The notes under the pieces are model-generated. The model ran no database searches, had not been told where the DNA came from, and was given only the letters and a program-made list of their open reading frames with translations. Below are positions 43,501-53,698 of a DNA stretch of 64,000 nucleotides, piece after piece. This DNA is from Sebastes aleutianus (lineage: Eukaryota; Chordata; Actinopteri; Perciformes; Sebastidae): contig CAKAKS010000072.1 in assembly GCA_916700875.1 (NCBI GenBank), positions 41,330,464-41,394,463 of the forward strand, written 5' to 3'. The translations under genes and the position numbers were made by a program. Numbering within the stretch: the first letter of the stretch is position 1; every line of letters begins with the position of its first letter.

Positions 43501-46500
43501 GTAGAAGGCTGACATTATGATGATCCACAATAACACAGTGACAAAGTCACTCTACTCAATTTAGGGAAAAGATCATTGATTAAGACATAGTGATGTTGAG
43601 CGACACATTTAAAACCTGAACACATCTGACTGGATTATAAAGTGATTTTATCTTCATCATTTATTCTTTATTCAGATTGAGGGGCTGCAGATTGTCAGAG
43701 ATCAGCTGTGCTTCTCTGGTCTCAGCTCTGAAGTCCAACCCCTCCCATCTGAGAGAGCTGGATCTGAGAGAGAACAACCTGAAGGATTCAGGAGTGAAGC
43801 TCCTGTCTGATCTTGTGGAGAGTCCACACTGTAGACTGGAGACTCTGAGGTCAGTAGAGGGTCGGAGTCGGTCCATGCTGGTTCCAGCAGTATTGCACTA
43901 AACACTCAGCAGTCAGTGTTTCTCCCGTGGGGTATCCCTGCAGCTCCACTGTGTGGACAACCAACCAGTAAAGCCTGGTTTATGCTCGCCGTAGTGAAGC
44001 CGGCGTGAGGTGCACGCGGCAGAAAATTATGTCATCACAGATTTCGCGTGGTGCGAGAAGGCTCCTGGAGTTGACGCGGTGCTTGGTCGCGCACCTCTGA
44101 ATTTCTGTTAATACGCGCTGACTGCGTGCGCTGTCTTTCATTTCAACATGGACGCCTTTGAGGGAAGACTGGCCGAGCAGCTTCACCTGTACAGACATCT
44201 CTACTACTGTTCATTGAAAGACCATAGGGACAGTCACATGACCACGGGGACAGTCACATGACCACGGAGACAGTCACATGACCACAGGGACAGTCACATG
44301 TCTACAGAGACAGTCACATGACCAAGGAGACAGTCACATGACCACAGAGACGGTCACATGACCACGGGGACAGTCACATGACCACAGAGACAGTCACATG
44401 ACCACGGAGACAGTCACATGACCACGGGGACAGTCACATGACCACAGGGACAGTCACATGACCACGGAGACAGTCACATGTCCATAGGGACAGTCACATG
44501 TCATTAAATATTATAATAATGAAATATTACTCACTCTGGGTAAAAAGAGGTTTTCTGCTGCAGGCTGTGAAAGAATCTGAGAGATCGTTTTGTTAAAGAT
44601 AAAAAGGTCTGATGTAAAGAGCAGCGACCCGAGGGGAAGCACCGAGAGACAGGAAGTAGTTTAGACTTGGAGGTCAGGAGGTCACAGTAATAATTACAGT
44701 ACACAGATGTAATGTTTGGCGGTATGTACGTCGGTGTTTACTACTGTTGCCAGGCAACCTACTCTCCTCTCCGGTACCACTCGTTGACTTCTTGCTGATC
44801 CACTTGATATCTTGTTTGTACGCCTCCTGGCGTTTCGGAGCATACTGCAGCGAACAACGCTCTGAGCAGAAACGCCTCTGTGTATGCTCGTAGCGTGCTC
44901 GCCATCTACGCAGACCCTCGCCACGGCATCTCACGTCAGTATAAACAAAGCTTAAGAGTTGCTAGTGCAGCAACAAGGATGAGAACCCTCACAGCCAAAT
45001 TACCAGAGGTCCGTCTACTGGGATTCAAGGTATCTCTACTGGGAACCGAGCCTGGGGTTCCTGCACTGTTGGGTGAGAACTGTCACTCTGCAGAGGAAGC
45101 TTCACCTGGCACAAGAAATCAGGGATTTCTCCCACTGAGTGCAGTTTCTCCTCTTTTTCATGTGTAAATGTGTAATTGTTATTGTCACTCAGTACATTGA
45201 ACACAGCACAGCACCCAGTGATGTTACCTTCTGCATCTACCCATCCTAGTATTAGGGGCAGTGGGCAGCTACTATACAGCGCCCGGGGAGCAGTTTGGGG
45301 GTCCGGGGCCCCCCGACAGGAACCGGTGACCCTCCGGTTCCAGAGCCGTCAGACTGTGCTACTGCCGCCCCCCCCACATCCTATGTTTCTTTTCTTCTCT
45401 GCATTCTTTCCTTCTTCAACAAACAATAAAAACAAGCTGATAATGCAAAGCAACATTTTACAGTCAGTCAGCAATGTTGTTACAGACGTGTGAATTTACA
45501 GTCGAGTGAAAAGTGTAGTTAGTTGTGTTTTCTTTTGATGTGTTTTGGATCGAGACTAATGACTAGTTATTTCCTTTAATGTAGGCACAGAACATGATTA
45601 TCAGCAGTCAGTTGTAGTCTTCATGATGCAGATATGATGATAAGCATTTAATTCTGATAGATTGATGCTAATTCAAAGAACGGACAATTATTTTAAACTT
45701 GTTCTATAACTTTTGGGTCTGTGTTGATCTCTACAGGATCAACATGGAGGTCTACAGAGCTGCCAGACACAAAGAATGTGAGTATTGAAACAACTTCCCC
45801 CATTCATCAAACTATTGTACATTCACATCTGATCTTAAAATGAGAATGTCCTCATTGTACAACAAAACTGTTACTCAGTTCCATCTTTGTTCCAGCTGTT
45901 AAGATCACGTCTATTTGAAGAATATTCATCAATATTCATTTTTTCTCTTTCACTTTCAGGGGACTCAGATGTCAAACTGAATGAGGGAATAAAGCTACCT
46001 GAGGACGACAAAAAGGTGAGAAAGGAGCAGTTGTACGGTGTGAAATCCTCCAGTTTAAACCATGGATGACTTTACTTGGACATTTATCAAGGATCTACCG
46101 CTGAAGAACTGTAGTGTATTACACCTGCAGGCAGACATTCATTTAATGACTTAGACTGCATTCACCTGCAGAAGTTAATAGTGTGAAGTGAAGATCACTG
46201 AACTATCAGTTAGTTAGTCATTTAGCCTCTGAGCTCTCGTCGCTGGCAGTACCACCATCAGTCCAGGAGCTGGTGCTGGTGCTGGTACTGGTACTGGTGC
46301 TGGTACTGGTGGTGGTACTGGTGCTAGAGTTGGTGCTGGAGTTGGTACTGGTGCTGGTACTGGTACTGGTAGTGGTACTGGTACTGGTACTGGTGCTGGC
46401 GCTGGTACTGGTACTGGTACTGGTGCTGGTGCTGGTACTGGTACTGGTGCTGGTACTGGTGGTGGTACTGGTGCTAGAGTTGGTGCTGGAGTTGGTACTG

Positions 46501-49500
46501 GTGCTGGTGCTGGTGCTGGTGCTAGAGTTGGTGCTGGAGTTGGTACTGGTACTGGTGCTGGTGCTAGCGCTGGTACTGGTGCTGGTACTGGTGGTGGTAC
46601 TGGTACTGGTACTGGTACTGGTGATGGTACTGGTACTGGTACTGGTACTGGTACTGGTACTGGTACTGGTACTGGTACTGGTACTGGTACTGGATCTGGT
46701 GTGTTAGTAAATGAGGAGCTAAATACATGGTGATTATTGAGACCCATGTTCTTGGTGTAGTTGTCCTTCTGTGTAGTCTTCTCTAACACACCTCACACTG
46801 TCACTCCATTGAAGTCATTTCCTCTCTGACTCATACAGGGTGCTTGAGTTGAGTATTGACAGTGTGGCTCTAGTATTTCATCACTTTATTAAACACTAAG
46901 ACAAGTTGGTATTTCTATTAAAATAACTAATTCTGTTCCTTTTTTGATTCCAGGCTCCAACATCCTTCTCACCTGAGCAGACAGCTGAATCTTCATACAG
47001 GTAATCGTATAAACTCTGGACCCAGAGAGTGTAATATTGATTGCCAGAAACTATATTTAGTTTTGGACAAAACCAACTCACTGTGACAGGGTGGCTGGTG
47101 CTAGCCTGCATCGGTCACACACAGGATCCACACCAGACATGGACTTGGCTAGCTTTACTTTAGACCAGTGGAGACGATGTAAAACCTTTGACCTGGATAA
47201 TTGTATGTTGTCAGGAAATTGAAGAGGAATGTACCCTATCTGAAGCCTTCTTCTAAACATAATCAGGAAACCGTGTCCCCACGTCTTCCTCCCACTGAAT
47301 CCTTCACAAAGTTGAGGGTTCCAAATTATGAGAGTTTAATAAGGAATGAACAACACCAATAGAGCGCTGCAGGGATGACGTATTTCTGTAGGCCAACCAG
47401 GAAGTTAGCATCACTCTGGTTCCCTCCACTAACAGCCAATGGGATTGATCCGTTGGGTTTTGGATTATTGCAGAAAATTAGCTGTTTGGCAAACACACGT
47501 TTATGATACTGACACGTTTTGTTCAGCAAGATAATCTCCAGAATGAACACCACTTTATGATTTTTGAAGCGTGAATGCAATCAGCAGAGGCCTGTACTAC
47601 GAAGACTTATTCATTTAACGGAATACTCAAAAGTCAGATATATTCATCTAGATGGGGCAGTGATGTATAAATAGCTCTCAGAATATAATAGATAAATAAA
47701 ATACACTTCATTATACCACTTAGCAATGTTGTGGTGTGTGTGACTGTTTCAGCCTTCTTTCAGCTTTCACTGAAGCACTGTAGTCTTGTCACAGTGTCCT
47801 CTGAACCCCGAGTCACAAAGTCAAATATGATCTGAAAAATCTACGGAGAAGTCTGGAAGTCTTTGAAATGTAAAATGTGTAGGAACCCTGTAATAGATGA
47901 GGCCTTGCTGTATATAGAGCATAATCTAATGTAAGGCACATTGAACAGCAAGTTGGTATATCTGAATATTTTCAACCCAATGGCATATTATATTCTATAG
48001 ATATAGAGAACTAAAAATCCCCACAAAGAAAGAATAATATGTAGTAGGGCTGTCAAAGTTAACGCAAAACCGTTTCAACGCTACTAATTTCTTTAACGCA
48101 TTAATACAATCGATCTTTCAGAGGTTGTAGTGGGCTCAGTTTTAAAGCTAGAGGGAAGATACTGGTATCGTATGAAACTATAAAACCTGATGAATCCATC
48201 GGTACCAACCAGGTCATGAAGGAGGTTAAATAACGCTCCAAACTTACGCTACATTTCGGCAAGGAAAAATTGTCATGTCCATTTTCAAAGGGGTCCCTTG
48301 ACCTCTGACCTCCAGATATGTGAATGAAAATACATTTACATAAAGCAGCATATTTGTACACTCCCATGTTGATAAGAGTATTAAATACTTGACAAATCTC
48401 CCTTTAAGGTTCATTTTGAACAGATACAAAATGTGCGATTAATTTGCGATTAATCATTGACAATCATGCGATTAATCGCAATTAAATATCTGAATCGATT
48501 GACAGCCCTAATATATAGTAATAATTTGTGTTGAGGCTCAGTTTGCATTGAAGATTATTTTGACTAGTTTATATGTGAATTTGCATATGCTTGATATATG
48601 GACATACATACCAATATTGTAATATTGTTTTTATTATACCCCCGCGACAACGTAGTCGGGGTTATATAGCGCTCCGCGTGTCCGTCCGTCCTTCCGTCCT
48701 TCCGTCCGTCCTTCTGTCTGTCTTTTTGTCCGTTATACTTTTGTTTCCGGAGCAGAACTCTGAAACTATTTAACTTATGAACTTCAAACTTGGTGTGATG
48801 GTTGATAGTGTGGTCTAGTTGTGCCTTTTGGGGGTTAGAAGTCCAGGGTGCCCAACATTTTTGAATTTTTTCCAAAAGGGCAAAACCTTCAGCCCTACTT
48901 CAGTAGGGGTCAAGAGGTGAGCGGGGGTGTATGTGAGCCATGCTCACTTTTGCCTTGTTAATGTGGTGATATTGATTTTAACATATCACCTAGCCCTGAA
49001 GGGTGTTAAGTCTTATCTGTCAAGGTCTTCAAAAGCATTACATTTAATTTAAAAAGTATGCAGACATAAGTGATGACGTTCTTTTTAACACAGGCTTTGC
49101 CTTTTCATGTGTAAATGTGTAACTGTTATTGTCACACAGTGAAGTTACCTTCTGCCTTTACCCCATCCTAGTATTAGGGGCAGTGGGCAACCTTCAACAG
49201 GTTTGGGTTGAGGTGGCAGCAAACTAACTAACTCTGCGCTAGCATCCTGCCCGGGAGCAGACCGTGGTTCAACCTCAACATCAGAAATGAAATTTCAACA
49301 TGGAGCTGTTTGGCTCCAGTTTATAAGCACAGATAAAGATGTGGATGGTGGTGATATGTCCCACCAACTTTAAAGAAGGCATGTCATATCCCAACCAACC
49401 TCGTTTCCTTGCTGAGGCCTCGACTAAAAGAGAGAGACTAACAGGCCAATAAATGCTTGTTATATCAGTTTGGCCCTCTTTGTCCTGCAGCTTCAGGTGT

Positions 49501-52029
49501 CCTGGTCCAGGTGTGTTCCAGTGTGCTTTGACTGGACTGGTGTTTGTCATGGCTCAGGAGGCGGAGCTACTGTACAGGACCGTCCAATGGGATGAGAGCT
49601 TCCTCCAATCAGCTGGCAAAATGGCTGCTGGGCCGCTGTTCAACATCAAGTGTTCTGAGGATGCTGCTCTCCGTCAGCTCCACCTCCAACACTGTGACAC
49701 AAAGGAAGGTAAAGACATTGTTCAAAATTAATTAGCTGCATTAGGTGACGTGTGAATATATATATATATATAATTGTAATGGATTTTATGCACAACAAAG
49801 GCCCTTGGCCTTGGAAAGAGGTAACTAGGTAAAGAATAGAGGTGAAATGGCACATCCTCGGGATGCTCCAGAGTTAGAGGCAATAGATTGTGGCAAGTGG
49901 TAAGAAATGAATTGGGTAGATGAACCTGTTAGTATTAAAACAAAAGTTTAACAGCTGTTTGCTTTTACAGCATTGCTCTGTGATGGCCTGTTGTCTGTCG
50001 CTCACATCTCCGATGATGAAATGAGCATCTTGGAGCCGCTGAAGATTACAGACACTCATGTGGTTGTGAAGATCTCTCACCTCTCTGCCTTTGGCCTGAT
50101 CTGGGATACGATTCTTAGGATTCGGAACATCATATGGCCGATAAATGGACAAGTTCTGCTGTTCCTCCGACCTCCCAACGCAACACATCAAGTACTTGAT
50201 GTCTTTCTGCTGAACAAAAACGTCCTTGTAAGCGAGGTAAAGCCATCTGTCATATGTGCTCATCATCAGCCACGCTCCCAGTTAGAATCCCGGGCTGATT
50301 GGGCTCTTTTGGTTGTTGGTCCTGAATGGAGGAACAGTTTCCCCCTCACCATTACATCTCCCTCCTCCATTGATAACTTCAAACCTGTCTTAAGACCCGT
50401 CTCTTTCCTTTAGTCTGTCAGTAGTCACCTTGAAGACTGGTCACACTCTGTTTTTATTTATGTCTTTAGTTTTATTTATTTGACTTCTGTGCAATGCTGT
50501 CATGTTTTGGGGATTTTAATCCAGAATTATTTATTCTACACTTTTATTAATTTACTTGCATCCTCTTAATTATTTCTGTGTTTTATTTGATTCTAATTCT
50601 CATCGCTCTGTGAGGCACTTTGGTCAACATTTGTTGTTTTTAAGTGTACTCTATAAATACAATCAACAATATGAGCATTAACGGCATATTAAAAATGTTC
50701 TGTTTCTGAAGGTTGAGGCACAACAAAGAGGTGCTATGTACATCCCGAACCCTGCCAAGTGTCTTCTCAACTTTGGTCAAAGTTACAGTGTCCACTGTGA
50801 ACCTGAGGGCTTCAGAATACAACCTGATGTGAGTCAAGTTGCAGAATTATCATGAATATAATTTTGGCCGCATGTTGAAAATACATTCACAATAAGAAAG
50901 TACCAGATAAACATTTTTAACAAGATTAAAATGATGCGATGCTTCTGGTTTTCAGCGTGCACCATTTGACTCAGATTATGGACCAAATTACCATCCGACA
51001 TTTGAAGTTATCCTGACTACGATCCCAGAGGAAGTGACTCTGATGGTCCGGAATCAAGAGAGGACAGGCGACGTCTGGAGACGTGATCTGTTTCAAGCAG
51101 GTAAAGATTACCTTTTATTATTTTGATAAATTTTGAGATCACGATTATTTCTCATTCGCTACGAACGCATTACATTACACTACTCTACCAACGTCAACAT
51201 GTGGATACCCGACGGTACCATATTCTCACAGCAACATGAACATCTAGAATGAAGCTAAGTGGTGAGTGAGAGTGGTGTGAAAATGGTTTGTTTCATGTAC
51301 GTATCATAACGACGGCTTGTATATCCTCCGTCCTCGCTCTTCCTGTTTCCCTTTCTGAATGATGGATACAGACTACCGCCGCCTGCTGGTGTGGAGAGTT
51401 ATTTTTCTCTCACAGGAGCAGAACGTATGAGCCACCTGACCGCCGGCTGCCGTCTTTGCGGTGTGTTCGTGTGCGACTTGTCGGCCAAAACAAAGGCGAC
51501 ACGGGGAGAACATGCACTCACCACAAAGAAGAATCATGAAACCAAAAAATATAAAATATGAATGTCTCCCTTTTGGTTTCTGATTCTGAACACAGAACAA
51601 CTGATTGACAGAGCAGACATGTTGCTCTACAGAAACATGACGTTTCACTTCAGTTGAATTTCTCTTTAAAAGTCATTGTTGTTTTTTTTCCCTGGTTATC
51701 TCCCAGATCTAACAATGGAAATCCCTCAGAGGAACGTCCCACCAGAGGACCGCGTCCCACCAGAGGACAGCGTCACACCAGAGGAGAGGCTGCGGTTGGT
51801 TCGAACAAAGTTTGTAAACGGAATGTCTGATCCTAATCTGAACAAGCTTCTGGATGAACTCTTTCAACGTCGCGTTATAAGCGATGATGAAATGCAATCA
51901 ATCAGAACAAAAACCAAGAGAGATAAAGCACGAGACCTGATCGACACAGTACGACTAAAGGGAACTGAAGCCAGCTCAGTTCTGATCGCTGCTCTCCGTA
52001 AGGAGGATCCGTGGGTTTTCAGAACTTAG
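28435..52029 (+). CDS. Gene B: complete NLRP1-type NLR, FISNA-NACHT-LRR-FIIND-CARD, 1,314 aa
   Basis: Coding exons 28435-28565, 29818-29934, 32005-32102, 33438-35298, 37284-37460, 42835-43008, 43676-43849, 45737-45777, 45960-46015, 46954-47000, 49491-49708, 49971-50236, 50712-50828, 50956-51100, 51707-52029. Lengths sum to 3,945 bp, exactly 1,315 codons with the stop, and every junction keeps phase. Residues: N-terminal repeats about 1-115, FISNA about 120-184, NACHT from about 190 (Walker A GVAGVGKT 214-221; Walker B FIFDGLDES 287-295), LRRs 736-911, linker to 958, FIIND 959-1208, CARD 1208-1314. FIIND residues are His1043 and the Leu1069-Ser1070 pair. By family knowledge it is a cytosolic inflammasome sensor. 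It is a tandem paralogue of gene A with half the LRR cassettes. No PYD or B30.2 domain is present. Confidence 0.92.
28780..29490. repeat. Dispersed teleost-type repeat in gene B intron (unclassified)
   Basis: accatggatgtataaagaga and the following sequence also appear in part within the repeat at 5,430-5,460 (accatggatggataaagaga). The rest (28,800-29,490) has no conserved ORF. Classification uncertain; a 9-10 bp poly-C run sits at 28,727. Confidence 0.4.
29818..29934 (+). CDS. Gene B second coding exon (N-terminal repeat unit 2)
   Basis: tttgcag|A to ACAAA|gtaag, 117 bp, phase 2/2. Encodes CLSMESDGSKEDPPDF then SNEPGPSET, clearly homologous to the second half of the preceding exon. The symmetric phase makes this exon freely duplicable, as in other fish NLR N-termini. 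Confidence 0.88.
30965..31757. mobile_element. Foldback/MITE element with long inverted arms
   Basis: Ends ttaaaggggaacaac and gttgatcacctttaa are inverted. Long arms pair across the centre (left includes tgtgttaacaataaacactt and gtccattgaaacggagagat; the right holds their reverse complements around 31,560 and 31,465). Non-coding, inside the intron between the second and third coding exons of gene B. Confidence 0.75.
32005..32102 (+). CDS. Gene B third coding exon
   Basis: ccacag|A to CCAAA|gtaag, 98 bp, phase 2 to 1. Encodes EKKRSHASVEELMSRSRTRP and the polar TASQTSTVQ, a basic stretch between the N-terminal repeats and FISNA. Phase fits the 33,438 acceptor exactly. The following intron (32,103-33,437) shows no gene or named repeat. 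Confidence 0.85.
33438..35298 (+). CDS. Gene B FISNA-NACHT exon
   Basis: ctttcag|CA to CT|gtaaga, 1,861 bp, phase 1 to 2. FISNA domain begins ESGLQEVVDEHKISLRKRCE. NACHT follows with P-loop GVAGVGKTF (33,731), VSLVVPLSFREL, Walker B VLFIFDGLDESR and sensor-type ALVWITSRPAAANQIP. Then come the winged-helix and helical parts, with CLIPVFCWITATVL and CFVHLSIQEFLAAVYMF. All key nucleotide-binding residues look intact. This is the usual single large exon of fish NLRs. The 3' 1.18 kb is nearly identical to the visible part of the gene A exon. Confidence 0.95.
35299..37283 (+). other. Gene B intron after NACHT exon; no gene seen
   Basis: Alignable to 1,178-3,454 in gene A apart from indels. Contains AT-rich and repeat-like sequence; no conserved ORF. 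Confidence 0.7.
37284..37460 (+). CDS. Gene B LRR exon 1
   Basis: 177 bp, phase 2/2, counterpart of 3455-3631. Encodes LSNCGLSDTHCEVVASALK and variable strand LDLSRNYNLEDSG. Differs from gene A mainly in the SGC/SNC turn and the xxN variable positions. Confidence 0.92.
38281..38632. mobile_element. MITE-like repeat, gene B copy of 4,420-4,771
   Basis: Left end ttatggctgggtgac, right end gcccagcccta. Ancestral to the duplication. Confidence 0.6.
38743..39650. mobile_element. MITE-like repeat, gene B copy of 4,882-5,822
   Basis: Left end taggggcggcaaataaatcg, right end gaatcgtccta. It lacks short blocks present in the gene A copy around 5,060-5,130. Confidence 0.55.
39850..42169 (-). mobile_element. 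2.3-kb DNA transposon with 8-bp target duplication
   Basis: Inverted ends gacctgctccatcattatga / gacccgctctatcaaaatga (second read on the minus strand). Flanked by direct repeats acaaatgt at 39,842-39,849 and 42,170-42,177. Gene A has the empty site at about 6,011, with a single acaaatgt followed directly by ggacctttcctg. On the minus strand near 41,860 a frame starts MKSREENIARLLN and then stops; nearby codons are acidic (ELEEGEEE), suggesting a decayed transposase N-terminus. An 8-bp duplication points to hAT- or Zisupton-like superfamilies. The family is not assigned. Contains a 30-bp minisatellite. Confidence 0.85.
40898..41330. repeat. 30-bp minisatellite inside the 2.3-kb transposon
   Basis: About 14 units related to gagacacacatgagacagac plus agacacctca, alternating with a cacacaggcacctgag variant (a 60-bp higher-order unit in its right half). 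ORFs in both strands are repeat by-products. Confidence 0.92.
42335..42530. repeat. 36-bp direct repeat flanking a T-rich insert
   Basis: The block caaaaggaattacggattat plus ccgatgatacccagac occurs at 42,335-42,371 and again at 42,495-42,530, enclosing 123 bp of ccacgtgattcc...gttttttcgttttt sequence. Gene A has one block at 6,175 without insert and one at 12,657 preceded by related T-rich sequence. Confidence 0.85.
42835..43008 (+). CDS. Gene B LRR exon 2
   Basis: 174 bp, phase 2/2, type 2 flanks. Encodes LESCSLSDISCASLVSALK and variable strand LDLSNNYLQDSG. Confidence 0.92.
43676..43849 (+). CDS. Gene B LRR exon 3 (terminal cassette)
   Basis: 174 bp, phase 2/2. Encodes LRGCRLSEISCASLVSALK, variable strand LDLRENNLKDSG and LLSDLVESPHC. 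The donor flank gtcagtagagggtcgg marks it as the counterpart of gene A LRR exon 6. Confidence 0.92.
43972..44952 (+). mobile_element. PIF/Harbinger-type element with MADF gene start and minisatellite
   Basis: Flanked by TAA on both sides (43,969-43,971 and 44,953-44,955), the expected 3-bp Harbinger target duplication. Ends agcctggtttatgct and agtataaacaaagct are inverted with mismatches. At 44,148 a frame starts MDAFEGRLAEQLHLYRHLYY and SLKDHRDSHMTT, resembling the N-terminus of MADF-domain partner proteins of Harbinger elements. It then runs straight into the 21-bp minisatellite. No transposase seen. Confidence 0.75.
44219..44505. repeat. 21-bp minisatellite, gene B (about 14 units)
   Basis: Units gacagtcacatgaccacrgg as in 17,528-20,112. 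The first unit is continuous with the MADF reading frame of the surrounding element. Confidence 0.93.
45737..47000 (+). CDS. Gene B linker exons (three small exons)
   Basis: 45737-45777 (INMEVYRAARHKE), 45960-46015 (WDSDVKLNEGIKLPEDDKK, identical to gene A) and 46954-47000 (APTSFSPEQTAESSY). Same sizes (41, 56, 47 bp) and phases as in A. Confidence 0.85.
46259..46697. repeat. CTGGTA/CTGGTG VNTR in intron of gene B
   Basis: About 440 bp of 6-bp ctggtr units with ctagagttgg and ctagcg variants. Both long ORFs across it (191 and 144 codons) are simple repeat by-products. Confidence 0.92.
48045..48510. mobile_element. MITE, TAGGGCTGTCAA termini, gene B only
   Basis: Inverted ends tagggctgtcaa / ttgacagcccta. 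Flanks atatgtag and atatatag form an imperfect 8-bp duplication, suggesting hAT type. Related to the 52,373 and 63,098 copies. A second repeat (48,640-48,810, cccccgcgacaacgtagtcg then cgtccgtcc runs) follows. Gene A lacks this 0.95-kb block. Confidence 0.65.
49491..50236 (+). CDS. Gene B FIIND, ZU5 half with autoproteolysis site (two exons)
   Basis: Exons 49491-49708 and 49971-50236, same sizes as in A. First exon FRCPGPGVFQCALTGLVFVM. Second has VAHISDDEM (His codon 50,003) and ISHLSAFG (Ser codon 50,084), with the same Leu before the Ser. The exon is almost identical to that of gene A, even at synonymous sites, as is the intron between (apart from a shorter TA run and altered sequence at 49,735-49,830). 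Confidence 0.9.
50712..51100 (+). CDS. Gene B FIIND, UPA half (two exons)
   Basis: Exons 50712-50828 and 50956-51100. Encodes CLLNFGQSYSVHCEPEGF, YGPNYHPTFEVIL and VWRRDLFQA. The first exon differs from gene A at about ten residues out of 39 (for example QRGAMYIPNPAK against QEGAKNIKISAK), far more than the neighbouring exons. Confidence 0.88.
51707..52029 (+). CDS. Gene B CARD exon
   Basis: Starts LTMEIPQRNV; linker PPEDRV, PPEDSV, TPEE (2.5 units against 4.5 in A); CARD RLRLVRTKFVNGMSDPNL, LLDELFQRRVISDDEM, ARDLIDTVRLKG. One base is missing relative to gene A (gggttttcag against gggttttgcag), so the protein ends WVFRT at a TAG. Confidence 0.92.
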
Positions 52030-52191
52030 GATGAAGCAAAAGCAAGAAGCTGTGGAGTGTGATGATGAATCTCTATAATATCTGTCTGTTTCAGAGACTC
52101 ACATCACTTATTGTTGTCTTTAAATGATAAATTCCGTCGTGGAAGCCTGTGTGGACTTTCACTCTGAAGGTGATTCACTGAAGTTTGGGGG

Positions 52192-53698
52192 AAAAGTGAA
52201 TTCATTTTCAAGCTCTTGTGGTTTGGTTTCAACATTTTATAATCATTTACTTGGGATAACTACTAATGTGTTGTTGTCGATAAAGACCTGCAATAGAGAG
52301 CTCCTGACATTTCTTTGTTTTGGGAATGCCTTGCTAATGCTAATTATGGGAAATGATTAATTTAGTTTCAATTAGGGCTGTCTAAGTTAACGTGATAATA
52401 GCGTGCTAATGCAAATTTGTTTTAGCGCCACTAATTTCTTTAACGCAACTTGTGATTTTTAGGTTGTAGAGGGCTCAGTTTTAAAGCTAGAGTGAAGATA
52501 ATGGTATCATATGAAACTATAAAACCCGATGAATCCATCGGTACCAACCATGTCATACTAGCTGTAGTAGTGCACAACCTCCTTCACTACTACAGTTACT
52601 GTAGTAGTGAAGGAGGTTAAATACTGCTCCAAACTTATGCTACATTTTGGCGAGGAAAAACTATCATGTCCATTCTCAAAGGGGTCCCTTGACCTCTGAC
52701 CTCCAGAGGTGTAAATGTAAATTGGTTCTATGGGTACCCACGAGTCTCCTCTTAACAGACATGCCCACTTTATGATGATCACATGCAGTTTGGGGCAAGT
52801 CATAGTCAAGTCAGCACAGTGACACACTGCCAGCTGTTGTTGCCTGTATGGCTGCAGTTTGCCATGTTATGATTGGAGTATATTGTTTTATGCTAAATGC
52901 AGTACCTGTGAGGCTTTCTGGACAATATCTGTAATTGTTTTGTGTTGTTCATTGATTTACAATAATAAATATATACATACATTTGCATAAAGCAGAATAT
53001 TTGTCCACTTCCATGTTGATAAGAGGATTAAATATTTGACTAATCTCCCTTTAAGGTTCATTTAGAACAGATAAAAAATGTGTGATTAATTTGCTATTAA
53101 ATATTTTAATGGATTGACGGCCCTATTATTGATTACTGATTCTCTGTCAGACCTGACTGTGTTGAGCTAAGATCTAAATCCACCTCTCTGTCTCTTACTG
53201 CTAATCACCGCAGGCTTCACAGCTGCAACAAAAGACCATTTTACAAATAGCAAAAAGGGTATAGATGGATATCAGAACTGCCCTTGATAATCTATAGATT
53301 TGTGTTTGTTTGGTCATTTTATTCGTCAGTAGACCTTCTGTAACTTGTGCCTACAATAAAGATTTCATTGCAAAACAAATAAGTTTGGAAAAAAGGCGTC
53401 ACACTGTGATGGAACCAAAGTTAAACTCATTGGATGGATGTTGAGCAGTGAAACTATTCCATTAAGAGATGGTGTCTGCAGACATGAACTAGAACAGACA
53501 GATGCTGTTATTAAATGAGACCTCAACTGAAACATAGATAGGAGCTTTTTGTTGTGACAAAGGCAGTTGTTCTAATGTAACAACTGTCATTAACAGTGGG
53601 GACAAAGACCTTTTAAAGGCAACGGAAAGATTCTGGCCTCTTATCTGGAACAGATGATGCCTTCAAGTGAAACTGGTGAGCTCGTGTTTACAACACGG
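52192..53698. repeat. Left arm of inverted repeat (3' flank of gene B)
   Basis: Reverse-complementary to 62,519-64,000, with scattered substitutions and small indels. The match includes the TIR element and the following unique sequence with a possible poly(A) signal aataaa at 53,355. The arm stops exactly at the LTR boundary (acacgg | tgtaggg). Confidence 0.85.
52373..53125. mobile_element. TIR element tagggctgtctaagttaacg, full-length copy
   Basis: About 750 bp, ends tagggctgtctaagttaac and ggattgacggcccta, in the 3' flank of gene B. An inverted copy lies at 63,090-63,807 within the right arm. A truncated one follows gene A. Confidence 0.7.

Noticed and set aside
44880..45493. ORFs of 95 and 105 codons after the Harbinger element in gene B
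   Set aside because: Cross the transposon border and low-complexity C runs; not present in gene A; no domain.
46214..46789. 191-codon minus-strand ORF of Val-Pro/Ala-Pro repeats, and its 144-codon plus-strand partner
   Set aside because: Pure by-product of the 6-bp ctggtr repeat in an intron; length differs from the gene A copy and no non-repeat coding part is conserved.
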